NCBI GenBank assembly: GCA_963921825.1
Contig: OY997589.1
Location: 16,203,735 to 16,267,734, forward strand
Length of the DNA stretch: 64,000 nucleotides
DNA from: Erodium maritimum
Taxonomy: Eukaryota; Streptophyta; Magnoliopsida; Geraniales; Geraniaceae
Reading direction: 5' to 3'
Shown: one piece after another, positions 44,610-57,244 of the stretch
Position numbering within the stretch: position 1 is the stretch's first letter
Layout of the letters: every line of letters begins with the position of its first letter
Notes under the pieces: generated by a model
The model's input: only the letters and a program-made list of their open reading frames with translations
What the model was told of the DNA's origin: nothing
Databases searched by the model: none
Program-made: the position numbers and the translations under genes

Positions 44610-45033
44610 ATGGTCTTGTACGTACGGATGAACGTCAGCCCACCGAGAATGCTACGCCTGTATCGGAAATGGACTCGGCTCAAGGATTCTGCATTGGTGT
44701 GTGCGTGGCTCGGACAAAAAGAAGGTCGTGACCAATCCGACGATACGTTTTGGGATGCCATACGGGGAGAGCTTGCCCACGTGACCCGTCAATCCAACAC
44801 GACTAAGCGGTCTGCCAAGAACTGCAACTATCATTGGACCGTGTCAACCGAAAGGTGAAGAGCTTCAATGAGTGCGGGTGGCAGATGAAGTGCATTTACC
44901 AACCCGGCAGGTCCGACGCGCATGTGATGGACATTGTTGAGGAGGTGTATGCTGACGGATATAGACACGAGTTCGTCTGACAGCATTGGTAGATTCTCGT
45001 GCGGGACCATCCAAGTTGGATGCAGTCGTAGAC
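44610..45033 (+). pseudogene. PIF/Harbinger ORF1 (SANT/Myb-like) remnant
   Basis: From ATG 44610: a SANT-like start (KWTRLKDSALVCAWLGQKEG), then QSDDTFWDAI and NYHWTVSTER. A one-base shift near 44850 is needed to continue with VKSFNECGWQMKCIYQPGR, AHVMDIVEEVYADGYRHEF and, after two stops, ILVRDHPSW. This order (acidic/Trp SANT, FW, KW-type helix, final DxPxW) is that of the DNA-binding protein encoded beside plant Harbinger transposases. No transposase lies next to it; the copy at 10583 is 34 kb away. Inactive. Confidence 0.65.
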
Positions 45034-45083
45034 ACAACCATAATCAAAGATAGCAAGTGAGACGTGAAAGTGTTGGAAAAAAT

Positions 45084-45300
45084 AAGGTTGTCATCGCACA
45101 ATACAAGACGACCAAATATTTGGCAATAGAGGATCGGGGACCCGGGGATGGCGGAGGAGATGAAATTGTGGTTGGAGCTGTAGACACAATAGCCATCTCG
45201 GGCAATAATTGAAGGTCGTCATCGCACAATACAAAAAGGTCAACCTTTGGCAATAAAGGACGACGGAGCAAGGGACGACGAAAGACCAGTAATTGTTTTT
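45084..45300. repeat. ~122-bp direct duplication
   Basis: GTCATCGCACAATACAA and TTTGGCAATARAGGA blocks occur at about 45090-45135 and 45211-45260. Confidence 0.65.
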
Positions 45301-46121
45301 GGAGGTGTAATGTGCAGGACAACTTGAAATTGTACTTTATTTGTCCATAATAAAAAATGACGAGTGACGTTGGTTCCCTGATGGCATTGCTACAAAACAC
45401 AGCTAGTTTTGTCTCGTGGCCGTCTCTACATGGTCTCGTGACAGGACATGTTGTGTTCTTGTATTAATGACATTAGCGAATCTACGTTACTTTCCATCTT
45501 TGATTATGAAATATTAGGAAAACAATTGGAAGTCGTCCCTCATATATCACCCCCAGACCCTTTACTCAACGTTTAAGAGGCCTACATGGAGATTGTATTG
45601 CGTTGTATTCCTATTCAAGCTTACGATAAATATTAATAAATTTATTTTGGTCGGGTTAGGCCGTCTTGCGTTTTGATAAACACATCGATTTGAACAAATT
45701 TTCGATTTTTATTCTACACAATACACTCGGAATAGACCGAATCAGTCTTGTCCCACTACGACACTAAAAAAATAGACCCACGAATCGAGTCTAATCTCCC
45801 TCACTTTTCCACAAATATGACCTAATTACACCGGAATTAGACCGACTTGGTCTAATTCCATTGTGGATAGTCTTATTGGATTGGCTCGATAGTGTATTTT
45901 TGAGCTTTTTGCTAACTATTGTGAACATTGATTCACCATGACAAATACTAATTTTTTTCAAAAAAAAATATATATCTCTAAATCTAATAACATAATGTTC
46001 GATTTATAACTACTTATTCATAACTATGTTTTTAAACGAAAGTTGCATATAGTATTAATCAACGAGAACCAGTACACAAAACAAAGAACCTAAGCTCTCT
46101 GTTTGACGGACACTGAACCAC
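45301..46121. other. Unassigned interval
   Basis: No gene. Includes the perfect palindrome GGAATTAGACC-GACTT-GGTCTAATTCC at 45833-45859. Confidence 0.5.
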
Positions 46122-46990
46122 TTAACCAAACAATACGGTCTTGACAATAAAATATAAATGCTGAAAATAAAAGGCGAACTGTGCAGAACTGCTCAAGATG
46201 GTGCATAAACGCTGCTTGATCACATGGTAAGGACTCTTTTCGTCGTGGGGAGAGCTATCGAACCTGTTCTCGACTGTCGGTAGAGGAGGATATATATGAT
46301 TCAAGGATCCCTCCGAGTATAATTTCCTGAATTCATGGGTGTGCAACATTCTTCCTAGCAAGGCTGTTTTCCAATCCTCGCCTGATTTTTTCTTGGTTCT
46401 CCACATGTCCATCGCTTCTTTGTTATTGCCTCAAATGGGGCAATCTATGAAGTGCGGGTGGCCCCTGTATGTAGGGTGCATCCCTCTTGGGATGAAGACT
46501 CCCGACCCCATACACCAGTCTTTCCATCCAGCTAAAGGTTAGTATGGTGTTTGAGGTTACTATTGGGCCTCTTCCTCGAGGTGGAGGATCTTAGGTAGTG
46601 TGTTTTGGTTTATTGGGGAAAATTTTGGGGAGTATGCTGGAGGTGGTGTAGGAACTGGGCCCTAGTCTGTGGAAATTATTTGCCCCAACGTATTTGGTTT
46701 TTCTCCAACGGGGATTCATCAAATCGCTAGGATTCTCTGGACCTCCCGATCACATTCCCGAGCCAAATGGCCAATGCGGCCACAACTGTAGCATAAAAGT
46801 GATAGCCTCTCATAAGTCAGGCCAATCTTTACCGGGTCTGGGTACTCCTGAAAGCATAGGGTTAGATAATGTCGCAGGAGACGATCCAAGGACATCCATA
46901 ATCATACTCGAACTGTTCTCCAATAGGATCCCTATTGATCACAACAGACATCCACACATCCCCTTAGTGTGATGATAATCTCTCATGTGC
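46122..46990 (-). pseudogene. LINE ORF1-type zinc-knuckle protein remnant
   Basis: On the minus strand 46830-46735 reads YERLSLLCYSCGRIGHLARECDRE, containing a perfect CX2CX4HX4C knuckle (46752-46793) of the type in plant LINE ORF1 proteins (after DUF4283). Downstream on the same strand, the frame at 46412-46122 has WRTKKKSGEDWK and NRFDSSP, similar to the basic segment and RF(x)2L-like motif after the knuckle. Stops separate the pieces and no RT follows (46121 downward). A 5'-truncated or decayed copy. Confidence 0.6.
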
Positions 46991-47202
46991 TCGATACTTA
47001 ATACCTTACTTTATCAACAAAGTTGATATCGTTATGCTAAAAAACTATTTTTTTTTTCACATAAGTACATTAAATTTTAAAATTGTTCATAGGGGTACTT
47101 TAATTTTTCCAGAATTTCACTTTGATCGACGGTGTTACATTTCCACTATAAAATATTTTAAAAAAAACTTCACTTTCGATTAAACTTTAAAAATAATGTC
47201 AT

Positions 47203-48392
47203 GTCGCTCTCTCTGAACCCTTTAGGGTTTTTCATCGAACCACTCAGGGGTTGAATTCTCGCTGTCGCCGATCATCCCTCCAGCCGACGTGTTCCACCGT
47301 GCTTCTATCTCAGGTTTCGCATCAATCCCGACCGCCATCTACCCTCCCCTCGCGTCGCGCCCTCCCTGGTACGAACATGTTCCGTTTCTTTTTTCTAGCG
47401 TTATCGCATCTCAATACCTGGTGACCTACGACCTCCACGATCGTCCCGGCCAGGTTTCTTATGACGCCGAGCCACACACGGTCCCTCCTCTGACAAACTC
47501 AAGGTTTTTTACACTATCGCCCTTCCATTCGTCGTCGTCGAAGACCTACCGGGCATCCATGGTTTCCGGTCATCGTCTTCAACGCTCCATGTCCGGGTTC
47601 CCGACACCTACTGCCATGTCTTTGGAGGTTCACCTCCCGGATAAGGTCGGTAACCCCCCCCCCCCTAATGGATGCCGATCACCACCTCCATCGCACCACG
47701 AAGACACCCCCGACAACCAACGTCCCGAGCACGATATGCAACCTTGCCGTGGACTCCGATCAGGCTAACAACGACACCATGATCGTGATCTCGGAAGCCT
47801 CCGTCTCTTCGGTGGCTTTCATTTTCCCAGATTCGATCTTGCTGATCCTCATCTCGACGGTTAAAGGCCACCTCGAGCACCATTTGCTAACCGGCGCATA
47901 TCCGAAGGATAGGCCGAAACCGCCTCACCGTCGCCCATCAGCTCTACTGAAGGATGAGGAGTAAATCCAGGATCCACAGACGGAGGCGGTTCAGCCTCCT
48001 TCGGAAAAATGAGAAGACCCTGCGGGGTTGGGAGGGTCCGTCTACGGACTATACCCACAGACCTGGGACTGCCAGTGCTGGGAGGTCTCGAGAAAACCGC
48101 ATTTAGAGCACTCTATTTCCGCCTACTTTATGAACTAGTTCGTTTTTATTTGGGTTGTATTAGTTTGGTTTACATTTGGAATTTTCTTTTCTTGTTGTGT
48201 ATCGTTGAAATGTCTGTAATGGGTTGTCGTGAGTTAGTGTCTGCGATTAAAATCAGACTATTTCTACGGGTCCATTAGCGTCGGGTGGCCTACGGGCGAC
48301 CGGGACATATATATGATACCCAGGTCTTGTACGCCCTACTTTGTATGGTTTATTGTTCACAGTAATGCAATTCCCCAGTTACTCGTTTCAAA
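47203..48392 (+). mobile_element. Third non-LTR retroposon with 14-bp TSD
   Basis: AAAAATAATGTCAT (47189-47202) and AAAAATAATGCCAT (48393-48406) flank a 1190-bp unit ending CGTTTCAAAAAAA. The 5' part is GC-rich with a CCCTTTAGGG leader, and the 3' part carries AGACTATTTCTACGGGTCCA (48255-48274), as in the 34524-39078 retroposon. Overlapping open frames (47289-47768; 47668-47964) have no recognised domain and no RT. Confidence 0.8.
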
Positions 48393-48406
48393 AAAAATAA
48401 TGCCAT

Positions 48407-50384
48407 TAGTTCTTCAAATATGGAAATTTTGAAATACAAATTCTGATTTCTTTAAACTTCAAATATTTTAATTTTTCCATCAAATTCGTTCATTTTTATT
48501 TATTTAATTTTCAAATATATTTTTTATTTTTTATTATTTTATTAAAATCAGAATATTTATATATAAATTATTTTAATTAAATTATTTAATTTCTCTAAAC
48601 AATAATTGTATTTATTTTTTTAATTTTCATTTCTTCTTTCATTTCATTTCTTTAGTTTCTTCTTAAATGTTTTCTTGAATTTTGGAAGTCCAGATGATAC
48701 AAAAGACATTTCTTGGAAAACAAACGGAAATGAAAAGACCTCTCTCATTGGCAAACAGATATACAAATCATTCCTTCAGTTTTTACTCTGATTCAAGTTC
48801 TTGTGAGCATTGGGAAATAAAAAGGCACATGCCATCTCTGATCACTTAATGTCAAACTTTAAACACCAAAAATCAGAATCCACAACAAGCATTATAGAAT
48901 CATGACCAAAGTAAAATACAATACATACACACAAGCAAATATTGTATGTCTAAACTATTTCTTCTTACGGTGATGAACTACAACATGGATGAACTAGAAG
49001 ATACCTATAAATTAACATTATCTGATCACACTGAAATACATAGCAACCCGAGTCCAACAAGTTAACCAGGTGGTAAGGTAAGTCAACTAATCTTGGGTTA
49101 GCCTCTTATAGCGATAAAGTGATTATTGTCTTTTCTAGTTTCAAAACTCTAACCTCATTTCCTTTGTTGTTGGCGATGGCTTCTCTGGCTTTAGCCATGA
49201 GAGTCATCATCTCTTCCTCTTTCCCTCCTTCTGTTACTCTATTCCCTCCATTTTTTCCTCCTCTGATTCAACCCGCTTGACATTTTTAACCTTAAGCCTC
49301 TGTCGCCGTTATCTCCTTCAGATTTGTCCGTAGTGGTTCCAGATCCGACCTTCCCGTCGCCTCTTCACTGGGTTTCGTTACCAGATCTACCGTATTATTA
49401 CAATATTACTGTGTAACAGATTTTTGAAAAATAAAACTAATTTTTTGAAAAATAAAATTTATTTAATGTTAGTTTTAGGAAAAAAAATTAAAAAATTAAA
49501 AAATAAAAATTAAAAAAAAACTAAAATGATTAATGAATGGTAGGATTGTGTAATACTGACGGGTATTTGAGGGTATTTTTGTCATTTTAGAACAAAAGGC
49601 TAACAGAGTTGGACGGAATAGGATAAATCGTTAAACGTGATAACATAAGACATGTATCAGTTAAAAAATATGAAGATATGTACCAGATAATCGTAATAAA
49701 TTGAAGACATTGTAGTTTGCCAAAAGAAAAACAAAGCTAACCAAGTGGTACCAACTTCAACTAGTTTATCAGCTAATTGTGTGAAAGAGATACATGATAA
49801 AACAATTGTGAAAGAAGCCTTCCATTACCATTAAACATGGAGTTGGCAATGGCATGAGTCTTCCTTATCTTAATTAAGGGTTGGATATTTAAACTTCTCG
49901 TAATGCACTAGTCTTCAAAAAAGACTTTTGCGGTCATTTAAATCCTATTTGACTTAAATAAAATGTTAGTTCATGTGTAATATAACTGTTGAAAGTCGTG
50001 ATAAAATCGTCTATTAAGTTGAAAAAGAAGTTAGAAATGATTAATACTCCCTCTTAAATGAATTGTGCCAAATTAATTCGTGAAACACAAACCACACATG
50101 CTGATCAAATGGTCTTTATTTATATGTAGCTAGGGGTATTTACATATAAGAAAGTCCTCCATATATATGTGCATCAGACTTAATTAACATTTAACACCGT
50201 CACTGTACATTTACATTACATCCATCCATACATACCCGTTTTCATTAATTTAAACGGTAGAACCACACGTTCACAAATTTCATTCAAATAAATACAGAAA
50301 ATTGTGATTCAAACTTCCGCGTCTTCTTCTTTTCATTTCATTTTTATTTGTTTATTTTTTTTCCGAAATGTTAGTACCGTGGAT
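48407..50384. other. AT-rich intergenic stretch downstream of the DUF4408-like gene
   Basis: No gene recognised. It includes the probable 3' UTR of the gene on the minus strand (AATAAA-type signals on the minus strand near 50344-50360 and about 50117). A short GC-richer piece at 49160-49390 has no domain. Confidence 0.55.
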
Positions 50385-51083
50385 TCAGCTGTAGATTTCA
50401 ACCACACCAGCAGTGGACTCTTGACGGCGGAACTTTAACTGCTTGGCAATGAACGCCTCGATCGTCTTCTGGAACTCCTCATTGCTCATCTCCTCCTCTG
50501 TATTCAGATTCTCGTCGGTCACAATTTCCCGGCATATCTCCGTCTCCGATCGCCGGAGCACCGCAGGCATATTTGAACTGTTCTCGAGGTACTGAATCTC
50601 CGATTTCGTCCGCCGGAAAGGCTTCGGGAACTTCAAATCCGATTCCCTTTCCTCGATGACAGGCTCGATTACGGTGTCCGTATTTGAGAGCACCGGAGTC
50701 TCGGGGATCATCTCCTTGTCCTGGTACACAATCTCCGGATAAGGATCGGGGACGTGAAATTCGGAGAGATCTGTGTCGGCCTTGTGGTGGAGGTGGGAGT
50801 CCGCAATTGGCGGGGAGGCGGTTAGCTGGCGGGAAAGCCAGCCGGAGTTGGCGAGGAGAGTGAGGATGATGACATTGCAGAGGAGGAAGAAGAAGACGGG
50901 GGCGGCGAATAAGGCGGAGACGGAGCGCAGGGCGAGAGGGAGGTAGGTGGAGCACCAAGAGAGGGTGAGGACTGCGCCGGCGAGCTCGGCGAGGCGGAGG
51001 AGCTTGGCGAGGGTGTGGAGGCGGTTGTAGCGGAGCATGGCCTTGGCCTTCTCGAATTTGACCTCGTCAAAGGAGCAGTTCAT
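50385..51083 (-). CDS. DUF4408/DUF761-like plant membrane protein
   Basis: Single exon, 232 aa, uninterrupted. The start is ATG 51083 (MNCSFDEVKFEKAKAM); the longer open frame upstream to 51140 begins with TTG and reads through a pyrimidine-rich leader, so it is rejected. Residues 11-33 are basic-helical (KAKAMLRYNRLHTLAKLLRLAE). Two hydrophobic spans (about 34-54 and 57-78) fit a hairpin anchor. The middle is acidic and polar with FPKPFRRTKSEIQYLE. The C-terminal MSNEEFQKTIEAFIAKQ...RRQES (about 199-221) matches the DUF761 tail motif that accompanies DUF4408. The family is plant-specific, of unknown biochemical function. It is one of two intact host genes here. Confidence 0.85.
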   Translation of the reverse strand: MNCSFDEVKFEKAKAMLRYNRLHTLAKLLRLAELAGAVLTLSWCSTYLPLALRSVSALFAAPVFFFLLCNVIILTLLANSGWLSRQLTASPPIADSHLHHKADTDLSEFHVPDPYPEIVYQDKEMIPETPVLSNTDTVIEPVIEERESDLKFPKPFRRTKSEIQYLENSSNMPAVLRRSETEICREIVTDENLNTEEEMSNEEFQKTIEAFIAKQLKFRRQESTAGVVEIYS

Positions 51084-51173
51084 TTGGACACTAGAAAGTA
51101 GAAAGAAAGAGCAGCAGATAGAGAGACAGGCTACGAACAAGCGAGAGAGGTGGGGGTGGAGAGAGGGAGCACC

Positions 51174-51182
51174 CTTTTATGG
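51174..51182 (-). promoter_or_regulatory. Candidate TATA box of the DUF4408-like gene
   Basis: CCATAAAAG on the minus strand, about 90 bp before the ATG and followed by a CT-rich leader, the usual plant spacing. Confidence 0.5.
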
Positions 51183-51972
51183 ATGGGCTAGAGAGTAGAG
51201 GAGAGTGGCCCCACCGATAATCAGATTCTCTGGGCTTGACGCGTGTCTTGTACTAGTGAGTTCGTGTTTTGTGGACCTGTATGTCCCTCTGACCCTTACT
51301 TGGAAGTTGGAGTTCACAAAACAGGTCAAAGATTTTGGTACTGTCAGACTGTGTAAACTGATTGACTCCTCTACCACACTATTTTTTATAGCTCTAGCCT
51401 CTGTTAACTATTAATTCCTTTTACGTGTAAATTGATTTTTATATCAACTTACAATATTATTTTTTGAGGGAAAGGTGTTGTTTTCACTGATTAAGAATTT
51501 CAAAAACAATTAAGTGCTTCAAAGATTGTCTGACCACAAAGAACAGACATAAAATATTAACAGGGTTTGTTGATTTTTTCATAACATGATTGTCCTTAAC
51601 GGTTTTAGATGAGATGTCATAAAGACGACACACTAAAACTAGAAAAAGTTGACTATGGCTGCTAGAGATCTTGCCTAAAACTTGCATGCACAATAGAGTA
51701 CGACTGAACATACTATCATCAATTTTTTCGGAGGCAGAGCTTTTCCAAAGGTCACCTCCTAGAGCCAGTCCATAGAGCACGAGACCCTGAATCTCCGCGT
51801 ACTAGTTTTTGACCATGTAAAAACGAAATCAGATAAAATAAAAAAGACCCACTCGATTAGCCAGATCCAGAATCGAGGGAGGGTCGAGGAGGGTGCGGTG
51901 GTGGAGGCCAGGGAGAAGGACGTGCCAGCGACGGCGAAGACTGATGCGACTTTTAAGACGTCGGTGGAGGCT
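51183..51972. other. Unassigned upstream region
   Basis: No confident gene. A 98-codon minus frame (51780-51484) is discussed among the rejected items. Confidence 0.45.
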
Positions 51973-52182
51973 TCAAAGAATTGCCACCGAGATCAATCGG
52001 GGGAGAGGCAGTAGCAGACGAGAGCCACGCAAAAAATAATTGGGAAAGAGACAGGAGATGTCGACGACAACGTGATCGTGGTGATGGGAGTTGGGGTTGA
52101 GATTGGGGAACTCAGAGAAGATCAGAATTGGGTTGTGATGACCCTCGTGAGCATGAGAGGAGCAAGAGAGGATGGATGCCAT
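51973..52182 (-). CDS. Small hypothetical ORF (69 aa)
   Basis: A true ATG (52182) preceded by a leader containing AAACCCTAGCCCTG, the plant telobox-like sequence common near transcription starts. The predicted peptide MASILSCSSHAHEGHHNP... is His-rich with no family recognised. The downstream part runs into purine-rich sequence to 51870. It could be the first exon of a gene fragment, or noise. Confidence 0.25.
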   Translation of the reverse strand: MASILSCSSHAHEGHHNPILIFSEFPNLNPNSHHHDHVVVDISCLFPNYFLRGSRLLLPLPRLISVAIL

Positions 52183-52439
52183 ATCGACAGAGAAACAGTT
52201 CCAAACATAGACTGGGTGGAATGACGACGACTCTGGGGAAGTGCCACCATCAGGGCTAGGGTTTCTAAAATCCTAGAGTTAAAAATATATTGTTAAGACT
52301 TCATATGTGGGATTCGCCTCCAATACTTGAGTATCAACTTACAATATTAATTTATTCATAAATTAAGTCAATATAATTATTTATACTTGAGTTATATTTC
52401 ATTATAAAATTTAACTTTTGAACTAAACACGTATTTAAT

Positions 52440-52575
52440 GCACTCTCACTTTGGTTACAGACGGATCGATGGTAGATAAGAGCCGGCGGAGTCGAAACGT
52501 TAGTGAAAAAAAGCAAAACGTTAGTGTAACGCTGACGGATAGGCACTTTCAGAGTAGTGTTGGCGGTATGCTAAC
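52440..52575 (+). mobile_element. Harbinger-like element, left fragment before gypsy insertion
   Basis: Sequence up to GCGGTATGCTAAC continues after the gypsy element as CTAACCGATGGCTGGATCC (right fragment from 63524). Its outer end was not located. Assignment depends on the right fragment. Confidence 0.4.
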
Positions 52576-55164
52576 TGTCACGCCCCAAATCCAGTTTTGG
52601 CCGGACTCGAGACGTGACCCGAAACAATCGAAATAAAGGTAGTGAAACTATAATAAACTCTTTTGACACTGAAAGCGAATCCAAAACATTTCTCAATAAA
52701 GTGTCAAAGCTTGACAAGTAACATAAGGTAAATAAAGTTTAACAAGTGGACCAACACATCTCTCCTACAACCCTCAAGGCATCCGGAAGCTCCCGAGCCT
52801 CGAATTCCCCCGATCTCAAGTACACCTGTACACACAATAAATAAATAAAATAGGGGTGAGCTTACGCTCAGTAAGGAAAATCGTAAACAACTTTAGCCTC
52901 CAAGTTTAATATTAAAACTTATTTAGTTCGATGTCACAAAAGTATTTAAAACCCTTAGACCAAAAGATAAAAATAAACAAATAAAAAGCAACGAGAACAA
53001 TAGCGCATTCTCAAGATTTAAGATAACTTCCCAGAGAACAAATAGAGAACATTATAACAAAATATAATATCATCACAACTGGAAACGAGTAAACACTATT
53101 AAACAAAGGAAAGCTATGGAATCAGTGTAATGAAATAATATCGCTTCTTCGACGATAACAGTAACTTAAAGATTCCAGGAAAACACTATAAAGAATCAAA
53201 ACTCATTAAACTGGGAGCAATTAATATCACGCCAACCACTCGATTTCTCAAGCCTCCGATCCACGGGTAGATTCTGGGATCACATCGGTTCCCATATTCC
53301 GATCCACCAGAGTACCCATATCATATCATATTTTCCCTCGGTCCAGAGGAAGCACATGCGTCGGGGCACCGGAAACAATCCCAAATGGGCGCTTATCATC
53401 GGGATTCCCAGAAATGCCTCCAAAGGACCTTATGCCATAGGGAACCAAGGTAGTGCTCCACTGGGACGCACATCCTTGGGTGAAACCTTAGTAACCATCT
53501 CTCAAGAAGTAACCCAAATAATATCCCGCAGGATCTGCTCATAATCAATCTATATATCACGCAGGATCTGCCAATAATCAATAATATCCCGCAGGATCTA
53601 CAATAATCAACTCTCGTAATGTCCAATAACTAATGCCCTCAGATAAACACTCAATCAACCAAGTATGCATTCAACCAATCAATCATCATGTGAACTAACA
53701 AATAGTCATTCAATAATAGACGTTAATCTAGTTTCATTAGACTCTTAAGTTAACCTAATAACTAGCAACCAAGCATGTGAACCTAGCACACAACTAATCC
53801 GAGAGCTCTTCACAGCCTCTCTACCAGTCAATCAATTTCCCAAGTATTGAAAGCACACTTCACTAATTGTCATTGTCCTAAACATGCATACTAGACTCAT
53901 CCATTTATTAGTAATTGAAATACGATTATTCTAGTTATTCGCATCCTATAGGCAATTCTAGGACCTTTCCGATTTTATTATCCTAGTCATGCATACTAAG
54001 CGTTAATTAAGAATTTAAGACTTTCCCTACCTTGCGGTCTTCCTCTAATAATACTCTGATGAAAAACTCGAGTGATCACAACTCCGTTCTTCACACGGGT
54101 TCCGGCGTGATCTTCGTCCTTCTAGCTCGGTTCCAAGCCCTTGCTCTCGGGCGAAGTCCCGTCTTGAATTAATTAAATCAATTAATTAAATCTGATTTTT
54201 AAAATAAATCTTTGAAACCGGGTTGACCTGGATCCAGATCTGAACCGGTCCAGCAACTGACCCAGACCCGACTCCAGCCCAAGTCCAAACCCGTCTGCGC
54301 CTGGGCCGAGGCCTGGTACGAGGCCCAATACTCTGACCGAGGCCCAGTTGACCCGGCTCTGGCCCAAGTGGCCTGTCTCGAGTCCTTCTGGTTCGTGGGT
54401 CAGGTCGGCTAGGTTTTCGGCTTCTTACTGGCGGCGGACGGCGGCGGAAGAGTCGGAGTGAGGTTCTCGACGGCGGCGGTGGTTTCAGGCGATCCAGAAC
54501 GTCTTGGGAAGGTCGTCAGGGCTACTTTCGAGCTCGCTTGCTCCGGATCTGGCGACGTGAGGAAGCCTCGTCGGCGAGAACTTCAGATCTGGAACACGAG
54601 GTTCCGGCGAAGCTCTTCCGGCCTGCTCGACTTGAAATGACCTCGCAAAAGGGTCGAATCTCAGGCAAAAGGTGAGGGACAGAGCGAATCGGGGTCGGAA
54701 AGAAGCTCACCATGATTGGCTCGTGATTCCGGTGAGGTGAGCTACGAGTCGAAGACGACGCTCGTCCGTTCGCTGCGAGTCGAGGAAGAAGGAGTAGAAA
54801 GGGGGAAGTGAGCTGCTGGGTCTTGGTGAGGCGCGGAAGTGAGGGACGAGGGTGTTCTCCACGACGGCGCTGTCTCCAGGGTCGGGTTCGTTAGAGCAAA
54901 CGGCGCCAGAGGAGAGCGAAGGCTCTCGGGAACCGTTTGTGCAAAATGGGAGATGAACAGTGCTGAGCTAGGGTTAGGCACAGGCTTCGGGCCTTGGCGA
55001 GTTGGGCTTGACACCCGCGAGTTGGGCCTAGTCTGGCTCACCTGATTCAGCCCAAAACTGTTCTTCTTTTTTTTTTTTTCTCTTCAAACACACTCATTGC
55101 AAAATACTACCCCCATGTTTCAAGTTGCCAACTATTACCCTTTTTGAAAGAGCGGAGTTTTACA
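52576..55164 (-). mobile_element. Gypsy element 2: 3' LTR
   Basis: 2589 bp, TGTCACGCCCC to GGAGTTTTACA on the plus strand. Lacks a 348-bp segment corresponding to 61614-61961 of the 5' LTR; the join is CCCTCAG/ATAAACACTC at about 53642. Confidence 0.92.
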
Positions 55165-55183
55165 GTCTACCCCCCTTAAAAGA
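55165..55183 (-). promoter_or_regulatory. Polypurine tract of gypsy element 2
   Basis: TCTTTTAAGGGGGGTAGAC on the minus strand, identical to the tract of element 1. Confidence 0.88.
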
Positions 55184-57244
55184 ATTTCGTCCTCTAAATT
55201 TAAAGCGAACGCGCTCCTCTTGGTCCTTCCTCAGGGAAAGTCTGTTCAAAACTCATAAGTAAGGGATCCGCGGTGTACTCCCGCAGTTTGGGAACACGCG
55301 GAAGCTGCTAGGCAACGGCTCTAGTCCTGTCTGAAGATCTCAAAAAGTTCAATAAGCTGCGGGGCCAACTTGCCTCTGACGCGGTCGAACCGCTAAAAGT
55401 CCTTCTTAGGCTCACTTTCAGAAATACACACTCACTGACTGTAAACTCCGGAGGTCTACACCTTCTAACTGCAAAAACTTTTGTCTGCTATGCACAGTCT
55501 TTAACCGTTTCCGAATTTACGCAACATTCACTTAATCGTGCTTCACTAGATCACGTTATTTTCTCAAGCGTCACCCTTAGCGGTACAAAACCGCCTTACT
55601 CAACTTCGCGAAAACACGCGCAACGTCTCACCAACCCAAGTAAACCTAGTAACAACGCAAGTCGAGAGATACCTAAACACTTAAGAAAACTATGGTGAGG
55701 ATCTCGATACTCCACACCGGAAAATCCGTCGTCAAAGGTAACCTGATGGGACTCTTTACAAGTCAACAAAGTCGGAACCACACGCAAGCGTAACTCAAAC
55801 AATTTCTCCTTAGTGATCGTAACAGGTTGTTACAGGATCACACCCCACGGAACTCAAGTACTAACAAGTCAAGACCGACTACAAACAACTTCCAAGGGAG
55901 TAAAACGTGCTCCAAACAACAAACAAAAGACCTCACTAACACCAAAGGATCTGGAACAAACGTTCGTTTCATCACATTTCGTGGAAAGGTAGGCGTACCT
56001 CAAACAAGTGAATAAAATAAAGCACCGATCTCTAGTCGGAAGTCGGCATGCCTCAAAACGTACTACCATCAGAAGCTTACATTATCCGATGTGCGGCATA
56101 CTTGCCCAAATCTGACAACAGATCACACCTAGTAAAAAAACGCTCAAGATTCTCAACCTGAAAAAGATTCAACCACTCAACAAGTATCACGATCATAAAA
56201 TAGGGAGAAAATAACCATACTTGACAGCGAAACACAATCCAAGATTTATCAATAAAGTTTATCCCCATCGACGGTCATTCTTATACCGATGACACTCGTT
56301 CATGAGCTGCCGATCAAAACAACTCTGTCAAATCCACCCAAGTCATCCCATAAGGAGTATTCATCGTACACTAAGATCTCGATAATTTGAACCGTTCAGA
56401 AACTAGTGCGGTTCCTTCCATTGTTCCTTGAACAACTCAAAACTAATAACGATAAATCCTTAACTCTCCCTGTGCCCATGCATAGCACAAAATCCGACCT
56501 ACCACACAACGCTTCGTTTGGTGCCATCGTGTTACTGGCCTGGAAACTTGTGGTAGTCGCCCTCGGCTATCTGCGGCCGGGTTTCAACGTGAGGTGCTCT
56601 CACCTCTATGGCGTAACCTTATGGTTATGCTTAGTCCTCGCGGGACGAACGTAGGGAGTACGTTCTAATCCAATCTCTGAAGTACGGCACACACTTGTGC
56701 AATTCTTCGCTCGCTAAACGGGATTTTGAAACAAAATCGCCTTGGAGGTTCGAATCTTATGACCTAAACCTTTTAGCGGAGGTAGAAGAAGCTGGAGATT
56801 ACTACTCATGTGGGTTATGGGCCCACCACGCTTCCGCTGCGCTACTCTGATCTTATCGTTGCTCGGTCATCTCTTGTGACTGTTCGGACCGTTTACTGGT
56901 CAAGGCCGTAGCCTTTCACTGCTCGGGCATTCGCTGCCGATAGCGTTCGACGAACGTCTGATGTTTCACCAATCGGTTCTTAAAAAACGATTCTCACTAT
57001 CGAAGAAGGAAAAGAACTTCCCGTACTACTAGGTTTGTTACTCCTCTTTCAAGCCCAAACTGGCGTTCGTTGGTACTATCGCACTTCTGGTTGGTGTGTT
57101 TAAGATACGGGTGGGCTTACCAGTTTGAAACTCGATCCAACATAAAGTAATTACGAAACGATACAACCAAGTGTAACACTTAAGTGTCAGCGACCAAGAA
57201 ATCCAAAATACAAATCATAAGCAGGCACTCCAAGCGATCTCAAG
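55184..57244 (-). other. Gypsy element 2 interior without readable pol
   Basis: 2 kb, homologous to 21100-24119 (shared GCAGTTTGGGAACACG, TTAGTCCTCGCGGGACG and GGACCGTTTACTGG blocks) but with no RT, RNase H or integrase motif seen. The LRKYTADPS motif of element 1 is not readable here. Confidence 0.65.

Noticed and set aside
51081-51140. Extended N-terminus of the DUF4408-like protein
   Set aside because: The extension starts at TTG and covers a pyrimidine-rich leader; ATG at 51083 is the plausible start.
51484-51830. Minus-strand frame as a LINE RNase H remnant
   Set aside because: AEIQGLVLYGLALGGDLW at its start faintly recalls the LINE RNase H region, but no catalytic Asp pattern can be placed; too weak to annotate.
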